Below, piece by piece: positions 17,306-25,337 of a DNA stretch of 64,000 nucleotides. The stretch spans positions 62,001 through 126,000 of the forward strand of contig JANQPQ010000056.1 of the NCBI GenBank assembly GCA_028285445.1, in the 5' to 3' direction. The stretch comes from Cyclobacteriaceae bacterium. Its GTDB lineage: Bacteria; Bacteroidota; Bacteroidia; Cytophagales; Cyclobacteriaceae. Numbering within the stretch: the first letter of the stretch is position 1; each line of letters begins with the position of its first letter. The position numbers were made by a program, and so were the translations under genes. The notes beneath the pieces were generated by a model, which saw nothing but the letters and a program-made list of their open reading frames with translations, was not told the origin of the DNA and made no database searches.

Positions 17306-18046
17306 TTAATACAACCGCACTTTTCTAAACTTCGACTGATTAAACTCAGACTCCATCTTCACAAAATTTTGACCTTGCTTAGTATACCACCACCTGGTAG
17401 CTTGCCTACCGTTATAATTGGCAAAAAGTACCCAGCAGTCAACGCTGCGGCCATCCGCCAGTGTTACCTGATCTGAGCCCTCCACTTCCAAAAGATAATA
17501 GCCAGGAGGTGGTCCACCCGGATGGTAGAGGTTCATAACCGCCTTGTATCCTTCCTTCATTGGCAGTAACGAAAATGTTTCGATGTCTATCTGCCAGTTG
17601 TAAGTGGGAACAGCTAGCGCTAAGTCTAAATCCGTAACGGTGTTGTTCAAAACTGAATCCAGCGGCTTTATTGATGTACCATCAAACGCAAAACCCTCCC
17701 TTCCCTTGAAGCCCGTATCCCGGATATGCAATACTGGTTTTAGAGAATGTGGTTCACAGAGGTAGTAGAAGTTACCGCTATACTTTGGATCCAGGAATGA
17801 AGTCCAAGAATGTATGAACTCAACATACTTTTTTCCTCCAATAGTCACTTCCTTTACTTCCTTAGTGGTTAGTGCCATAATTTTAGTTTCACTATCCCCT
17901 TCTGCATAAGCTAATTCCTTCATGGTTCCAAACTCAAGGTTTTTGTATCCCTCAAAAGCATCACCAACCTGTATGGTGTCTGGGGATTGAGCAAGCAGAG
18001 AAAATGTGAACAGAATGCAGTAGATACTGATTAATTGCCGTTTCAT
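17306..18046 (-). CDS. Secreted DUF3108-like protein
   Basis: A ~246-residue exported protein; ATG 18046 gives the signal peptide MKRQLISIYCILFTFSLLAQ, and an ATG 9 bases upstream is also possible. The body is strand-rich and ends with the pattern DGRSVDCWVLFANYNGRQATRWWYTKQGQNFVKMESEF, which resembles the C-terminal half of DUF3108-like outer-membrane-associated proteins. No catalytic motif is seen. It is transcribed divergently from the LytS-type kinase gene 167 bases away, which may control it. Confidence 0.6.
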   Translation of the reverse strand: MKRQLISIYCILFTFSLLAQSPDTIQVGDAFEGYKNLEFGTMKELAYAEGDSETKIMALTTKEVKEVTIGGKKYVEFIHSWTSFLDPKYSGNFYYLCEPHSLKPVLHIRDTGFKGREGFAFDGTSIKPLDSVLNNTVTDLDLALAVPTYNWQIDIETFSLLPMKEGYKAVMNLYHPGGPPPGYYLLEVEGSDQVTLADGRSVDCWVLFANYNGRQATRWWYTKQGQNFVKMESEFNQSKFRKVRLY

Positions 18047-18213
18047 AAAAATCAATTTGCAAATGAATTAGCACCCCTGGTAATACGATATACTTTCTAT
18101 CCGAAGAACTAGACAGGCTAGGCCTTTTAACCGAACAGTGAAGGATGTCGATTAAAAGCACTTAAGTGTAGATTAGGCGTTCATGAATTTCTAAAAAGCT
18201 CGAAATTTCAACC

Positions 18214-19224
18214 GTGAAAAGAAACGTAGCCCTTTTACACCTGGCATTTTGGATGCTATTTATGCTGTTCAAGTTCGTCGATTACAAAGCTAACCTTGGT
18301 ATAGAGAAGTCTTTGATCCTTGTGCTGGTACCAAATGCTTTCAATATTACTATCGCCTACTTCCACTACTTTTTCTTATTACCCTTGTTTGAAAAGAAGA
18401 AATATGGCAGGTATTTTCTCTATGTGATTACAGCTTTGGTAATAGTTACGCTGGCCCGTGGCGAAGTGGAGGCACTATTCTTAAAGGGCTTTTTCAATAG
18501 CACTTACTACGAAACCTGGACCTCGACCCGGGCAGTCAACATATTTTGGAGCACAGCATCACTGGTTTTGTTTATAGCACTGATCAAATTCACCATCGAC
18601 CGGTTTGTGCTTGAAAGCGAGAAGAAAACATTGCAAAATGAAAAGTTGAACGCTGAACTCAACTACCTTAAAGCACAGATCAATCCCCATTTCTTGTTTA
18701 ACACATTACACAACCTAAACTACCTTACCCAAGCGAAAAGTGATGAAGCTACATCAGTTATTGTTAGGCTCTCCAACATTATGCGCTACATGATTTATGA
18801 AGCTCCTAAAGAAAAAGTACTTCTCTCCCAAGAGGTGGAATACATTAAAGACTATTTATCGTTAGAGTCAATTAGATTGAATAACAAACTGGATCTTAAA
18901 CTCAATTTGCAGGAATCGGATAACGACATAGCCATTGCGCCATTACTTTTAATTCCCTTTGTCGAGAATGCCTTTAAGCATGGCGTAAGTGATAAAAAAA
19001 CTGAAAACTGGATCAGTATAGATCTAATTGCTGATCAGAATAGTTTACAATTTGGTGTTTCAAATAGCTTAAGCGGCCAAGGCAATAACACAACGCAGGC
19101 ATCAGGATTCGGATTAACTAACCTCCGTCAGCGACTGACCCTGGCTTATCCGGGAAAGCACGAATTGACAACGGAGGCAAAAAAAAATCAGTTCGAGGTG
19201 AAATTAAATCTCAGCCTAACATGA
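18214..19224 (+). CDS. LytS/YehU-type sensor histidine kinase
   Basis: A 336-residue membrane histidine kinase of the LytS family (His_kinase PF06580). Four hydrophobic helices occupy residues ~5-130. A short coiled coil leads to the phosphoacceptor box KAQINPHFLFNTLHNL with His159. The ATPase part has PLLLIPFVENAFKHG (N box) and GFGLTNLRQRL (G box). It starts with GTG at 18214. Its stop overlaps the start of the LytTR response regulator as ATGA, so the two form a cognate pair. Confidence 0.9.
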   Translation: MKRNVALLHLAFWMLFMLFKFVDYKANLGIEKSLILVLVPNAFNITIAYFHYFFLLPLFEKKKYGRYFLYVITALVIVTLARGEVEALFLKGFFNSTYYETWTSTRAVNIFWSTASLVLFIALIKFTIDRFVLESEKKTLQNEKLNAELNYLKAQINPHFLFNTLHNLNYLTQAKSDEATSVIVRLSNIMRYMIYEAPKEKVLLSQEVEYIKDYLSLESIRLNNKLDLKLNLQESDNDIAIAPLLLIPFVENAFKHGVSDKKTENWISIDLIADQNSLQFGVSNSLSGQGNNTTQASGFGLTNLRQRLTLAYPGKHELTTEAKKNQFEVKLNLSLT

Positions 19225-19943
19225 CACTCCGGTGCATCATAGTTGATGATGAGCCCATGGCTCGGGCTCTCTTAAAAGACTACTGCCAGAAGGTAGAATT
19301 TCTTCAAGTTGAAAAAGAGTTTACTAACGCCATTGCAGCCGGCTCCTACTTGGCCCAGCACAGTATCGACCTTATATTCTTGGATATTAAAATGCCCGAA
19401 CTCAGTGGTCTCTCCTTCTTAAGAACACTGAGGAACCCGCCAAAAGTCATCTTCACCACGGCTTTTGCCGAATATGCTGTTGATGGTTTTGAGCTTGATG
19501 CCATTGACTATCTACTAAAGCCCTTTGATTTTGCCAGGTTTTTCAAAGCTGTAAACAAAGCACACGCTCAGCATAGCCAAGAAGACCTTCCGACAGAAGA
19601 GCCAAGCCACTTGTTGGTAAAAGAAGGGCGCGAATGGATAAAGTTGCTAATAGACAATATCGTCTATATCAAGGGCCAAAAAGATTATGTGATGTTCTAC
19701 ACCAGCACCCGCAAAATCATGAGCCTGATGAATATGAAGGATATAGAAAAGGAACTCTCGGCACGAGGCTTTCTAAGGATCCATCAATCTTATATTGTCA
19801 ATACCAAAGCAATCTCCTCTCTATCTACCGACAAAGTATTACTGCAAAATGAACGCCTTCCGGTAAGTGCTTCATACAAGCAACAAGTAAAATTGTTCAT
19901 TGAGCAGAATAAATCTATACTCGCCACAAATAAGTTGCGGTAA
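19221..19943 (+). CDS. LytTR-family response regulator
   Basis: A 240-residue response regulator. The receiver domain has the acidic pocket DDE near residues 9-11, phosphoacceptor Asp55 in IFLDIKMPELSG and Lys in YLLKPFD. The C-terminal LytTR DNA-binding domain includes DNIVYIKGQKDYVMFYT and FLRIHQSYIVN. It is translationally coupled to the upstream kinase by a 4-base overlap. Likely targets include the adjacent divergent secreted protein or the downstream 1247-residue protein, but no binding-site pair was identified. The 230-base gap after it holds a weak GC hairpin and no gene. Confidence 0.9.
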   Translation: MTLRCIIVDDEPMARALLKDYCQKVEFLQVEKEFTNAIAAGSYLAQHSIDLIFLDIKMPELSGLSFLRTLRNPPKVIFTTAFAEYAVDGFELDAIDYLLKPFDFARFFKAVNKAHAQHSQEDLPTEEPSHLLVKEGREWIKLLIDNIVYIKGQKDYVMFYTSTRKIMSLMNMKDIEKELSARGFLRIHQSYIVNTKAISSLSTDKVLLQNERLPVSASYKQQVKLFIEQNKSILATNKLR

Positions 19944-20173
19944 TAATTGCCTTTCGGGTTAGTGGCTAGGTTTGGAACTTAAAACCTGAAGGCAAAATCG
20001 CTGATAATGCTGATAATCTAAAATCTCTGGGTACTAGCCATTTGCAACAAACTGATAGTAGTTATACCCATAAACCATCAGTATTTATACTACCCTTCCG
20101 AAGGCATTGACAATTTGATCTTCATTAGTTTAAAGAACTCAACTTGTGTATTCAATAATTCAATCCCACCACT

Positions 20174-23100
20174 ATGAAGGCTCAACTAAACGCAACCAAC
20201 CTTATTGCCAGTTCTGAAATTGACCAATGGCAGGCAATCGATCGATCAAAATCCAAAGGATCCTGGACCAAATCGGAAGATGGAGCAATTGCTCAAACCA
20301 AAAGAAGCGGCACCAAGGCAGCAGCCTCAGGAACAATGCTGTTATTCAAGTCAGAGGAAGGACAGAAAATACCCCAGCTACACGTTATCGCAAACCCAGG
20401 TAGTAAATATCAAACCGGTATCGTCTTCAACTATCGAGACCGAAAGAACTTCTACATTTTTACTGTAAACCAATTCTCAGACGATTATAAAGGATATTGG
20501 ATAAACGTTGGCATTGTAGAAAATGACGATTACATAACTCTTTGTAAGGAGAAGTACCTGCAGGAACTTGATGATGAAACCAGCTTTACGGTAAGCGCTA
20601 CCTCAAGCGGGCTGGAATTGTTTCTGGATGGCCATCCCATATTCATTATTGAAGATGATCAGTTTGATGCCTCCAGTCAGTTTGGGCTTTATTCGCAGCA
20701 AAATGCAGAGGCAGTTTTTAAGGCTGTATACACTGAAAAAACCACCGATCAGGCTGAAGTTGACAATACCGAAGCTCCTAAAGAGCCTGCTTCCATTGAA
20801 GATGTTGACCAGGAGATGGTACAGGAAATTAAGGAGGAACAAACCGCCAACCTTAGTAATTCCGCGTTATTTACCGCTCCCGGACCCGAACCGTTTTTGA
20901 ATCTCAAGGAGCCCAAAGCCCGATCTCTTATCGAATTTAATAAGGTATTCAAAGTAGCCTTCGACTCCTTCTATTCCAGCTTGTACTTTAATTCCGGATT
21001 TGATTCCAAACCTCAACCATTAAGGAAAACTTACCTTTCCCAGACTTATTGGACAGATGGCCGGGTAAATGGCTGGTATCGGGAATATAATCAGCTTAAG
21101 AAACTTCTGGAACTGGCCAGAAATGACATCAACAGGTCAAAGGCAAATCTGGATACGCTTGAGGGCCTGGACACGAACACAGAGGGCTTCGATGCCATTC
21201 AATACCGCAAGGATATCTCCACCGCTCGCGACATCTATTTCCAAAATATAGATAAGTTCGAATTGCTCAGCAATGAGAAAAATCACTTAGTGAATGAAAT
21301 TACTTCTAACGGATATACCATCAGGGAGAATGACACCCAGGTACCCGCGGCGATTAAAGACCAGGGTTATGACTTTTACCTGGCTGGTGGAATAGCTTAC
21401 AAACGGGCTTTCATACCTCTGGAAGTACCCACGGCATTTGACTGGAAGGATGATGTGGCATGGGCTGCGTTTGAAAAAAAGCTCAAGACTAAATTGCATA
21501 AAGATCATCGCTTTCCTGCGGCGTCTAAAGTAAAATACACCACCCAGGCAGAAACGATGGATACCCAGGAATCTTACCGACCGATTATTCAACCAGATAT
21601 TGATAAGGCCTCACAAGACATAGAATCTTCGACTCAACTGCTGGGTCAATTGAATACTCGGCTGGCTGCAATTCCTAAAAACATTGCAGATTGGAAAGCT
21701 GACCGCGCCTTATTGCTTTCAGAGATGAATAGGTTTAAGGATTATAATCCCGGTGAATACCATACCAACGGCGGTGGTAATGGCCCGGCTAATCACCACC
21801 ATTTCAAGGCGTGGTTAGGTTCAAGTGCAAACCGCTTTAAAATATTTACCTATAGCAGCAGTAGTTCCTCCAAAACAGACTATCAGGTAAACTTAAACAG
21901 CGCCGGAAAGCAGTGGAGTCATAGATACATAAGAAAAACGATTCACCGGTCTCGACAAGAGCCATATACCGTCAGGCATGCAATAAAAATTTGGCCAGGA
22001 ATCACCATTGGCTATAGACATCAAACTAAATATAGAACGGTAACCTGGGTAGAATACAGCTACTCCTTTGCTGGTACCGACCCTAATGTTAAAAACTTCT
22101 TCAGGAATGCAGTGGCTATCTGCGACGCTCACATTAACAACTTATTACCTTCCGAGAGCAACAGTCTGGAGGAAAAAATAACAAAGGAGAAAAATGCCAA
22201 GATGGGTAGTGAGGTCTACAAGGCCGATTTAGAGGAAAACGGTTTGATGCGTGCCAGAAAGAGTTTTGTCACCAGTTGGAATACTAATGAAGTACTTACC
22301 AGCATCGGCGACGAAGACGATGATGCCGTATATCCAGGCACCAATCAATTGGAAGAAATAATTACTTCATTGAAGGACAGTAGCGATGACACCTTTAAAG
22401 TTATCCATGTAAATCTTGAATCTGACGGTTTCTATACCCATGAAGGGCAACCGCTTTTGAATTTTGTTGAATCACTTGATCAACAATCGGAAAGAATTGT
22501 ATTGACTTGTCCGCATTTCGATAAGGAAGGCAGAGGTATACCTGACGTACGCAAAGTAGTGGTTGACCCGAAACCTGCCAGTGGAAACGAAGCGGAATTA
22601 CCAGAAATTGATTTCGTGGAAACATATCATACTGAAATAGCCTGGAGCGGATTCTGCCTCGGAGAGATGTCACATTCAGTAAATCTGGCACCGGGAGAGA
22701 CCAAAGAACTGATAGTGGAAAAGGCTACTAAAGTCACCCGCAAAAAGTCAGAAACCAGAAAAGAAGATGATAAGAAAGTAGCCAAAGAAGCCACTTCACT
22801 TGAAGACAAATTGAACAATGAGCTGTCGGATAAATCGCTTAATTCTATCAAGGAGAATACTTCTAATGAGCAATCAAGGAAAGAGTCGCGCAAAAGCTTA
22901 TTTACAAACGAAAGTGAATCAACACACAAAGTAGATGTAAAAGCTGAAGCTGGCTGGGGTTGGGGCAGTGTTGAAGCAAGCTACGGCTACAGCGGTACAT
23001 CTAAAAGCAAAAGTGAGAAGCAAAATGCGATGGATCTTAGCCAAAACGCTAAGAAGCAAATGGCCAATAGCAACGAGAAAGAACAACTCAAAAAGCAAAT

Positions 23101-23917
23101 TAGCAATCTCATCAATAAGTCTTCATCTGAAGTCTCTTCTGAGAATGCAGTCTCATTTTCTTCGGTAAGTAGCGAAGATTTCGAATCAAGCACCAGCGAG
23201 AAGGAAGTGATCAACCTGGAGAATCCAAACATGGGCAGGAGTATCAATTACTACTTCTTCCAGTTGCAAAACATTTATAACACCCAAACCAGGTTAGTAG
23301 ATGTAAAAGTTGTGGTAGATCCTGGCGTGGAATTATTGGAGAAAACCGGTCTTACAAACCGCAAGGTTTATGATCTGGAGGAATTTGGGAAAATCCACGC
23401 CAATAGCACCCTGGGGAGAAAACATCCCAGGAACCAGCTATTCTCAGCTTTCGTGGCGAAACATGTAATCAAGAACTATCTGGCTAAAGGCCCGAACAGT
23501 GAAAAGCCATTGGAAGTGGTTGGGGCTTCTCCTATCAGCGCCGAAATAGTTCAGGTACTCAACTTTAACAATGCCTGGACCAGTAAGTCTAGCCTGAATG
23601 ATGATCTGATCAATAGTCTGCAAACTTCCTTAGATTACCTCAAGGGTGTCAATTTCCGATTCGATCAGGTGGTGTTCATTCCCGAGTTTACCGAAACTAT
23701 AAACACCGGCTCTTACTACATGGATTCAGAAGTAGGTAAAAACCCAGCGACAGAATCTTACCTGGAAGAAAGACGGGATATTGAGACCTCACACAAACGC
23801 GCCGAGGTTGAACATCTTCAAGCACAAACAAAAGCTGAGAAGTTCTTTCCCCCGGTAGGAAAAGGTACACTGGCTCCAGCCACTAATGGGCAAGCTGAGC
23901 CTGCAGTAGAAGCCTAA
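20174..23917 (+). CDS. Giant unsecreted multidomain protein with LamG-like N-terminus
   Basis: An unrecognised 1247-residue protein without signal peptide or membrane helix. Residues ~30-190 resemble a concanavalin/LamG-like jelly roll (GIVFNYRDRKNFYIFTV, ELFLDGHPIF, FGLYSQQNAEAVF), followed by an acidic linker (~190-235). Residues ~240-530 are helical, with a coiled-coil stretch. Residues ~545-650 are rich in His, Ser, Arg and aromatics (ANHHHFKAWLG). Residues ~815-850 contain a strand block (AWSGFCLGEMSHSVNLAPGE) leading into a Lys/Ser/Glu-rich stretch (~852-1014) interrupted by a Gly/Trp/Tyr patch (AGWGWGSVEASYGYSG). Then comes NMGRSINYYFFQLQNIYN and a mixed C-terminus. The toxin-like gene starts 3 bases after its stop, so the two are co-expressed. 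Possible roles are structural or carrier protein; unknown. Confidence 0.75.
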   Translation: MKAQLNATNLIASSEIDQWQAIDRSKSKGSWTKSEDGAIAQTKRSGTKAAASGTMLLFKSEEGQKIPQLHVIANPGSKYQTGIVFNYRDRKNFYIFTVNQFSDDYKGYWINVGIVENDDYITLCKEKYLQELDDETSFTVSATSSGLELFLDGHPIFIIEDDQFDASSQFGLYSQQNAEAVFKAVYTEKTTDQAEVDNTEAPKEPASIEDVDQEMVQEIKEEQTANLSNSALFTAPGPEPFLNLKEPKARSLIEFNKVFKVAFDSFYSSLYFNSGFDSKPQPLRKTYLSQTYWTDGRVNGWYREYNQLKKLLELARNDINRSKANLDTLEGLDTNTEGFDAIQYRKDISTARDIYFQNIDKFELLSNEKNHLVNEITSNGYTIRENDTQVPAAIKDQGYDFYLAGGIAYKRAFIPLEVPTAFDWKDDVAWAAFEKKLKTKLHKDHRFPAASKVKYTTQAETMDTQESYRPIIQPDIDKASQDIESSTQLLGQLNTRLAAIPKNIADWKADRALLLSEMNRFKDYNPGEYHTNGGGNGPANHHHFKAWLGSSANRFKIFTYSSSSSSKTDYQVNLNSAGKQWSHRYIRKTIHRSRQEPYTVRHAIKIWPGITIGYRHQTKYRTVTWVEYSYSFAGTDPNVKNFFRNAVAICDAHINNLLPSESNSLEEKITKEKNAKMGSEVYKADLEENGLMRARKSFVTSWNTNEVLTSIGDEDDDAVYPGTNQLEEIITSLKDSSDDTFKVIHVNLESDGFYTHEGQPLLNFVESLDQQSERIVLTCPHFDKEGRGIPDVRKVVVDPKPASGNEAELPEIDFVETYHTEIAWSGFCLGEMSHSVNLAPGETKELIVEKATKVTRKKSETRKEDDKKVAKEATSLEDKLNNELSDKSLNSIKENTSNEQSRKESRKSLFTNESESTHKVDVKAEAGWGWGSVEASYGYSGTSKSKSEKQNAMDLSQNAKKQMANSNEKEQLKKQISNLINKSSSEVSSENAVSFSSVSSEDFESSTSEKEVINLENPNMGRSINYYFFQLQNIYNTQTRLVDVKVVVDPGVELLEKTGLTNRKVYDLEEFGKIHANSTLGRKHPRNQLFSAFVAKHVIKNYLAKGPNSEKPLEVVGASPISAEIVQVLNFNNAWTSKSSLNDDLINSLQTSLDYLKGVNFRFDQVVFIPEFTETINTGSYYMDSEVGKNPATESYLEERRDIETSHKRAEVEHLQAQTKAEKFFPPVGKGTLAPATNGQAEPAVEA

Positions 23918-23920
23918 ACT

Positions 23921-25315
23921 ATGGCTGGGGTATTAAATGCCGATAAGACCAACTTCTACCCTGGAAATTGGCCCAGTGTAGAAGATGCAGTGCTGGCTCA
24001 AAAAAGTGACGTTCGTGTCCAAAAGCTTCAAACAAACAGCCCGTTAATAATAATCGAAAAGGGCGAGAGGTTTGCCACAATCGGCCATGTGTTCAAAGGC
24101 TATGCCAGATACACAATTTATGACAGTAATGCCTACGCATTGTATGTCGTAAGGGATCTCGGTTTCAGCTTCACAGTTAAGGGCGTAAACAATATTTGGA
24201 TTATTAAGAAAGGGGTTTACAATTTCTATTGGCGTCTTCGTGGAGCTCGGCTGGTAATGAATAGAATTCGAAGGGACAAAATGGAAATAATCTTCGATCC
24301 AAAGAGTGCCCCATTAATTGTTCACTACGACCCTTATTCAACAAACCCCTTCAGGTATTATCAGCAGCTTGCCCGTAACATCCAGATCAATACCGAGCTA
24401 ATGAGGGCCGAGATGAAATCCGACCCGAAAGAGGTCGCATCATTAATTTTAGATCTCATACCTTTTGTCGGCTCCGCAAAGGGGGTAGTTCAACTTATTA
24501 CAGGTAGAGACCTGGTGACAGGAAAGCCAGTAAGTAGATGGTTCGAAGCTGGTGGTATTATTCTCGCCATTATTCCCTTTGGAAAGGCTGCTGGTAAATC
24601 AGTTAAAAAAACTGCTGAAGGTATGATTGAAGCAGGAGCAGCGGAATTGAAGTATGCGAGCCGATCAATAGATGATCTATTAGAGGAAGCATCCACCACC
24701 ATTACCAAGAGGCAAAATGAAACCATTAGGACATTGGTGAAGAATAATGCTCCCAAGGAGTTTCAACGCTATGCATACTTCGCCAAAGAGATAAACTCAT
24801 TTACGGATATGGCGAAAGTGACGGAATTGGTTCCAGTTCTAAAAACCTATGAAAAAGCTGTTTCAAACGTGTTGCTTAAACAGCTTAAGAAGATGCCAAA
24901 GGGCACTACCATGGACAGTTTTGTAGCTAAACTCGAACGCAGACCAGCTAACAGGTTATATGACGGAGATGCTATCTACAACAAGATTAGAAATGAGTTT
25001 TGGAAGCTTGTTCGAAAGAACAAAAACAATGAGAAGACTGTATTGGAATCCTTCGGATTTAAATTTTACAAAGAACCAGCTCCCTACCTGAATCCCAATG
25101 TCACAACCATGATTTACGGCCGCAGTAATCATGTTTCTCGGCGCCGGAGTTACAAAATAACACTTGACCATAAGATTGAGCGCCAAACTGGTGCCTATGG
25201 CAGAGACTTCTTTGACCCCGATAACCTCGACTTTATGATTATGAAAACCAATCGGGGCAAAGGCGAGATTACTACCCGTGAGATTAAGGCTGCTCTGCAG
25301 AGAGGACTTCGATAA
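23921..25315 (+). CDS. Polymorphic-toxin-like protein: pretoxin TG domain plus HNH-like nuclease
   Basis: A 464-residue protein without signal peptide. Residues ~1-150 form an unknown strand-rich domain. Residues ~173-225 match the pretoxin TG (PT-TG) region of polymorphic toxins: the hydrophobic LDLIPFVGSAKGVVQLITG, then RDLVTGKPVSRW, with TG at 194-195 and 200-201, then IPFGKAAGK. The C-terminal ~70 residues look like an HNH/His-Me finger nuclease: DH at 416-417 in ITLDHKIERQTG, N435 in DPDNLDFM, N444 in MKTNRGKGE, with the usual final His replaced by Asn. The gene is coupled to the 1247-residue gene (3-base gap). No same-strand gene follows that could encode immunity. Confidence 0.7.
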   Translation: MAGVLNADKTNFYPGNWPSVEDAVLAQKSDVRVQKLQTNSPLIIIEKGERFATIGHVFKGYARYTIYDSNAYALYVVRDLGFSFTVKGVNNIWIIKKGVYNFYWRLRGARLVMNRIRRDKMEIIFDPKSAPLIVHYDPYSTNPFRYYQQLARNIQINTELMRAEMKSDPKEVASLILDLIPFVGSAKGVVQLITGRDLVTGKPVSRWFEAGGIILAIIPFGKAAGKSVKKTAEGMIEAGAAELKYASRSIDDLLEEASTTITKRQNETIRTLVKNNAPKEFQRYAYFAKEINSFTDMAKVTELVPVLKTYEKAVSNVLLKQLKKMPKGTTMDSFVAKLERRPANRLYDGDAIYNKIRNEFWKLVRKNKNNEKTVLESFGFKFYKEPAPYLNPNVTTMIYGRSNHVSRRRSYKITLDHKIERQTGAYGRDFFDPDNLDFMIMKTNRGKGEITTREIKAALQRGLR

Positions 25316-25337
25316 TTTGAACCGTGGAATCTCTCTC

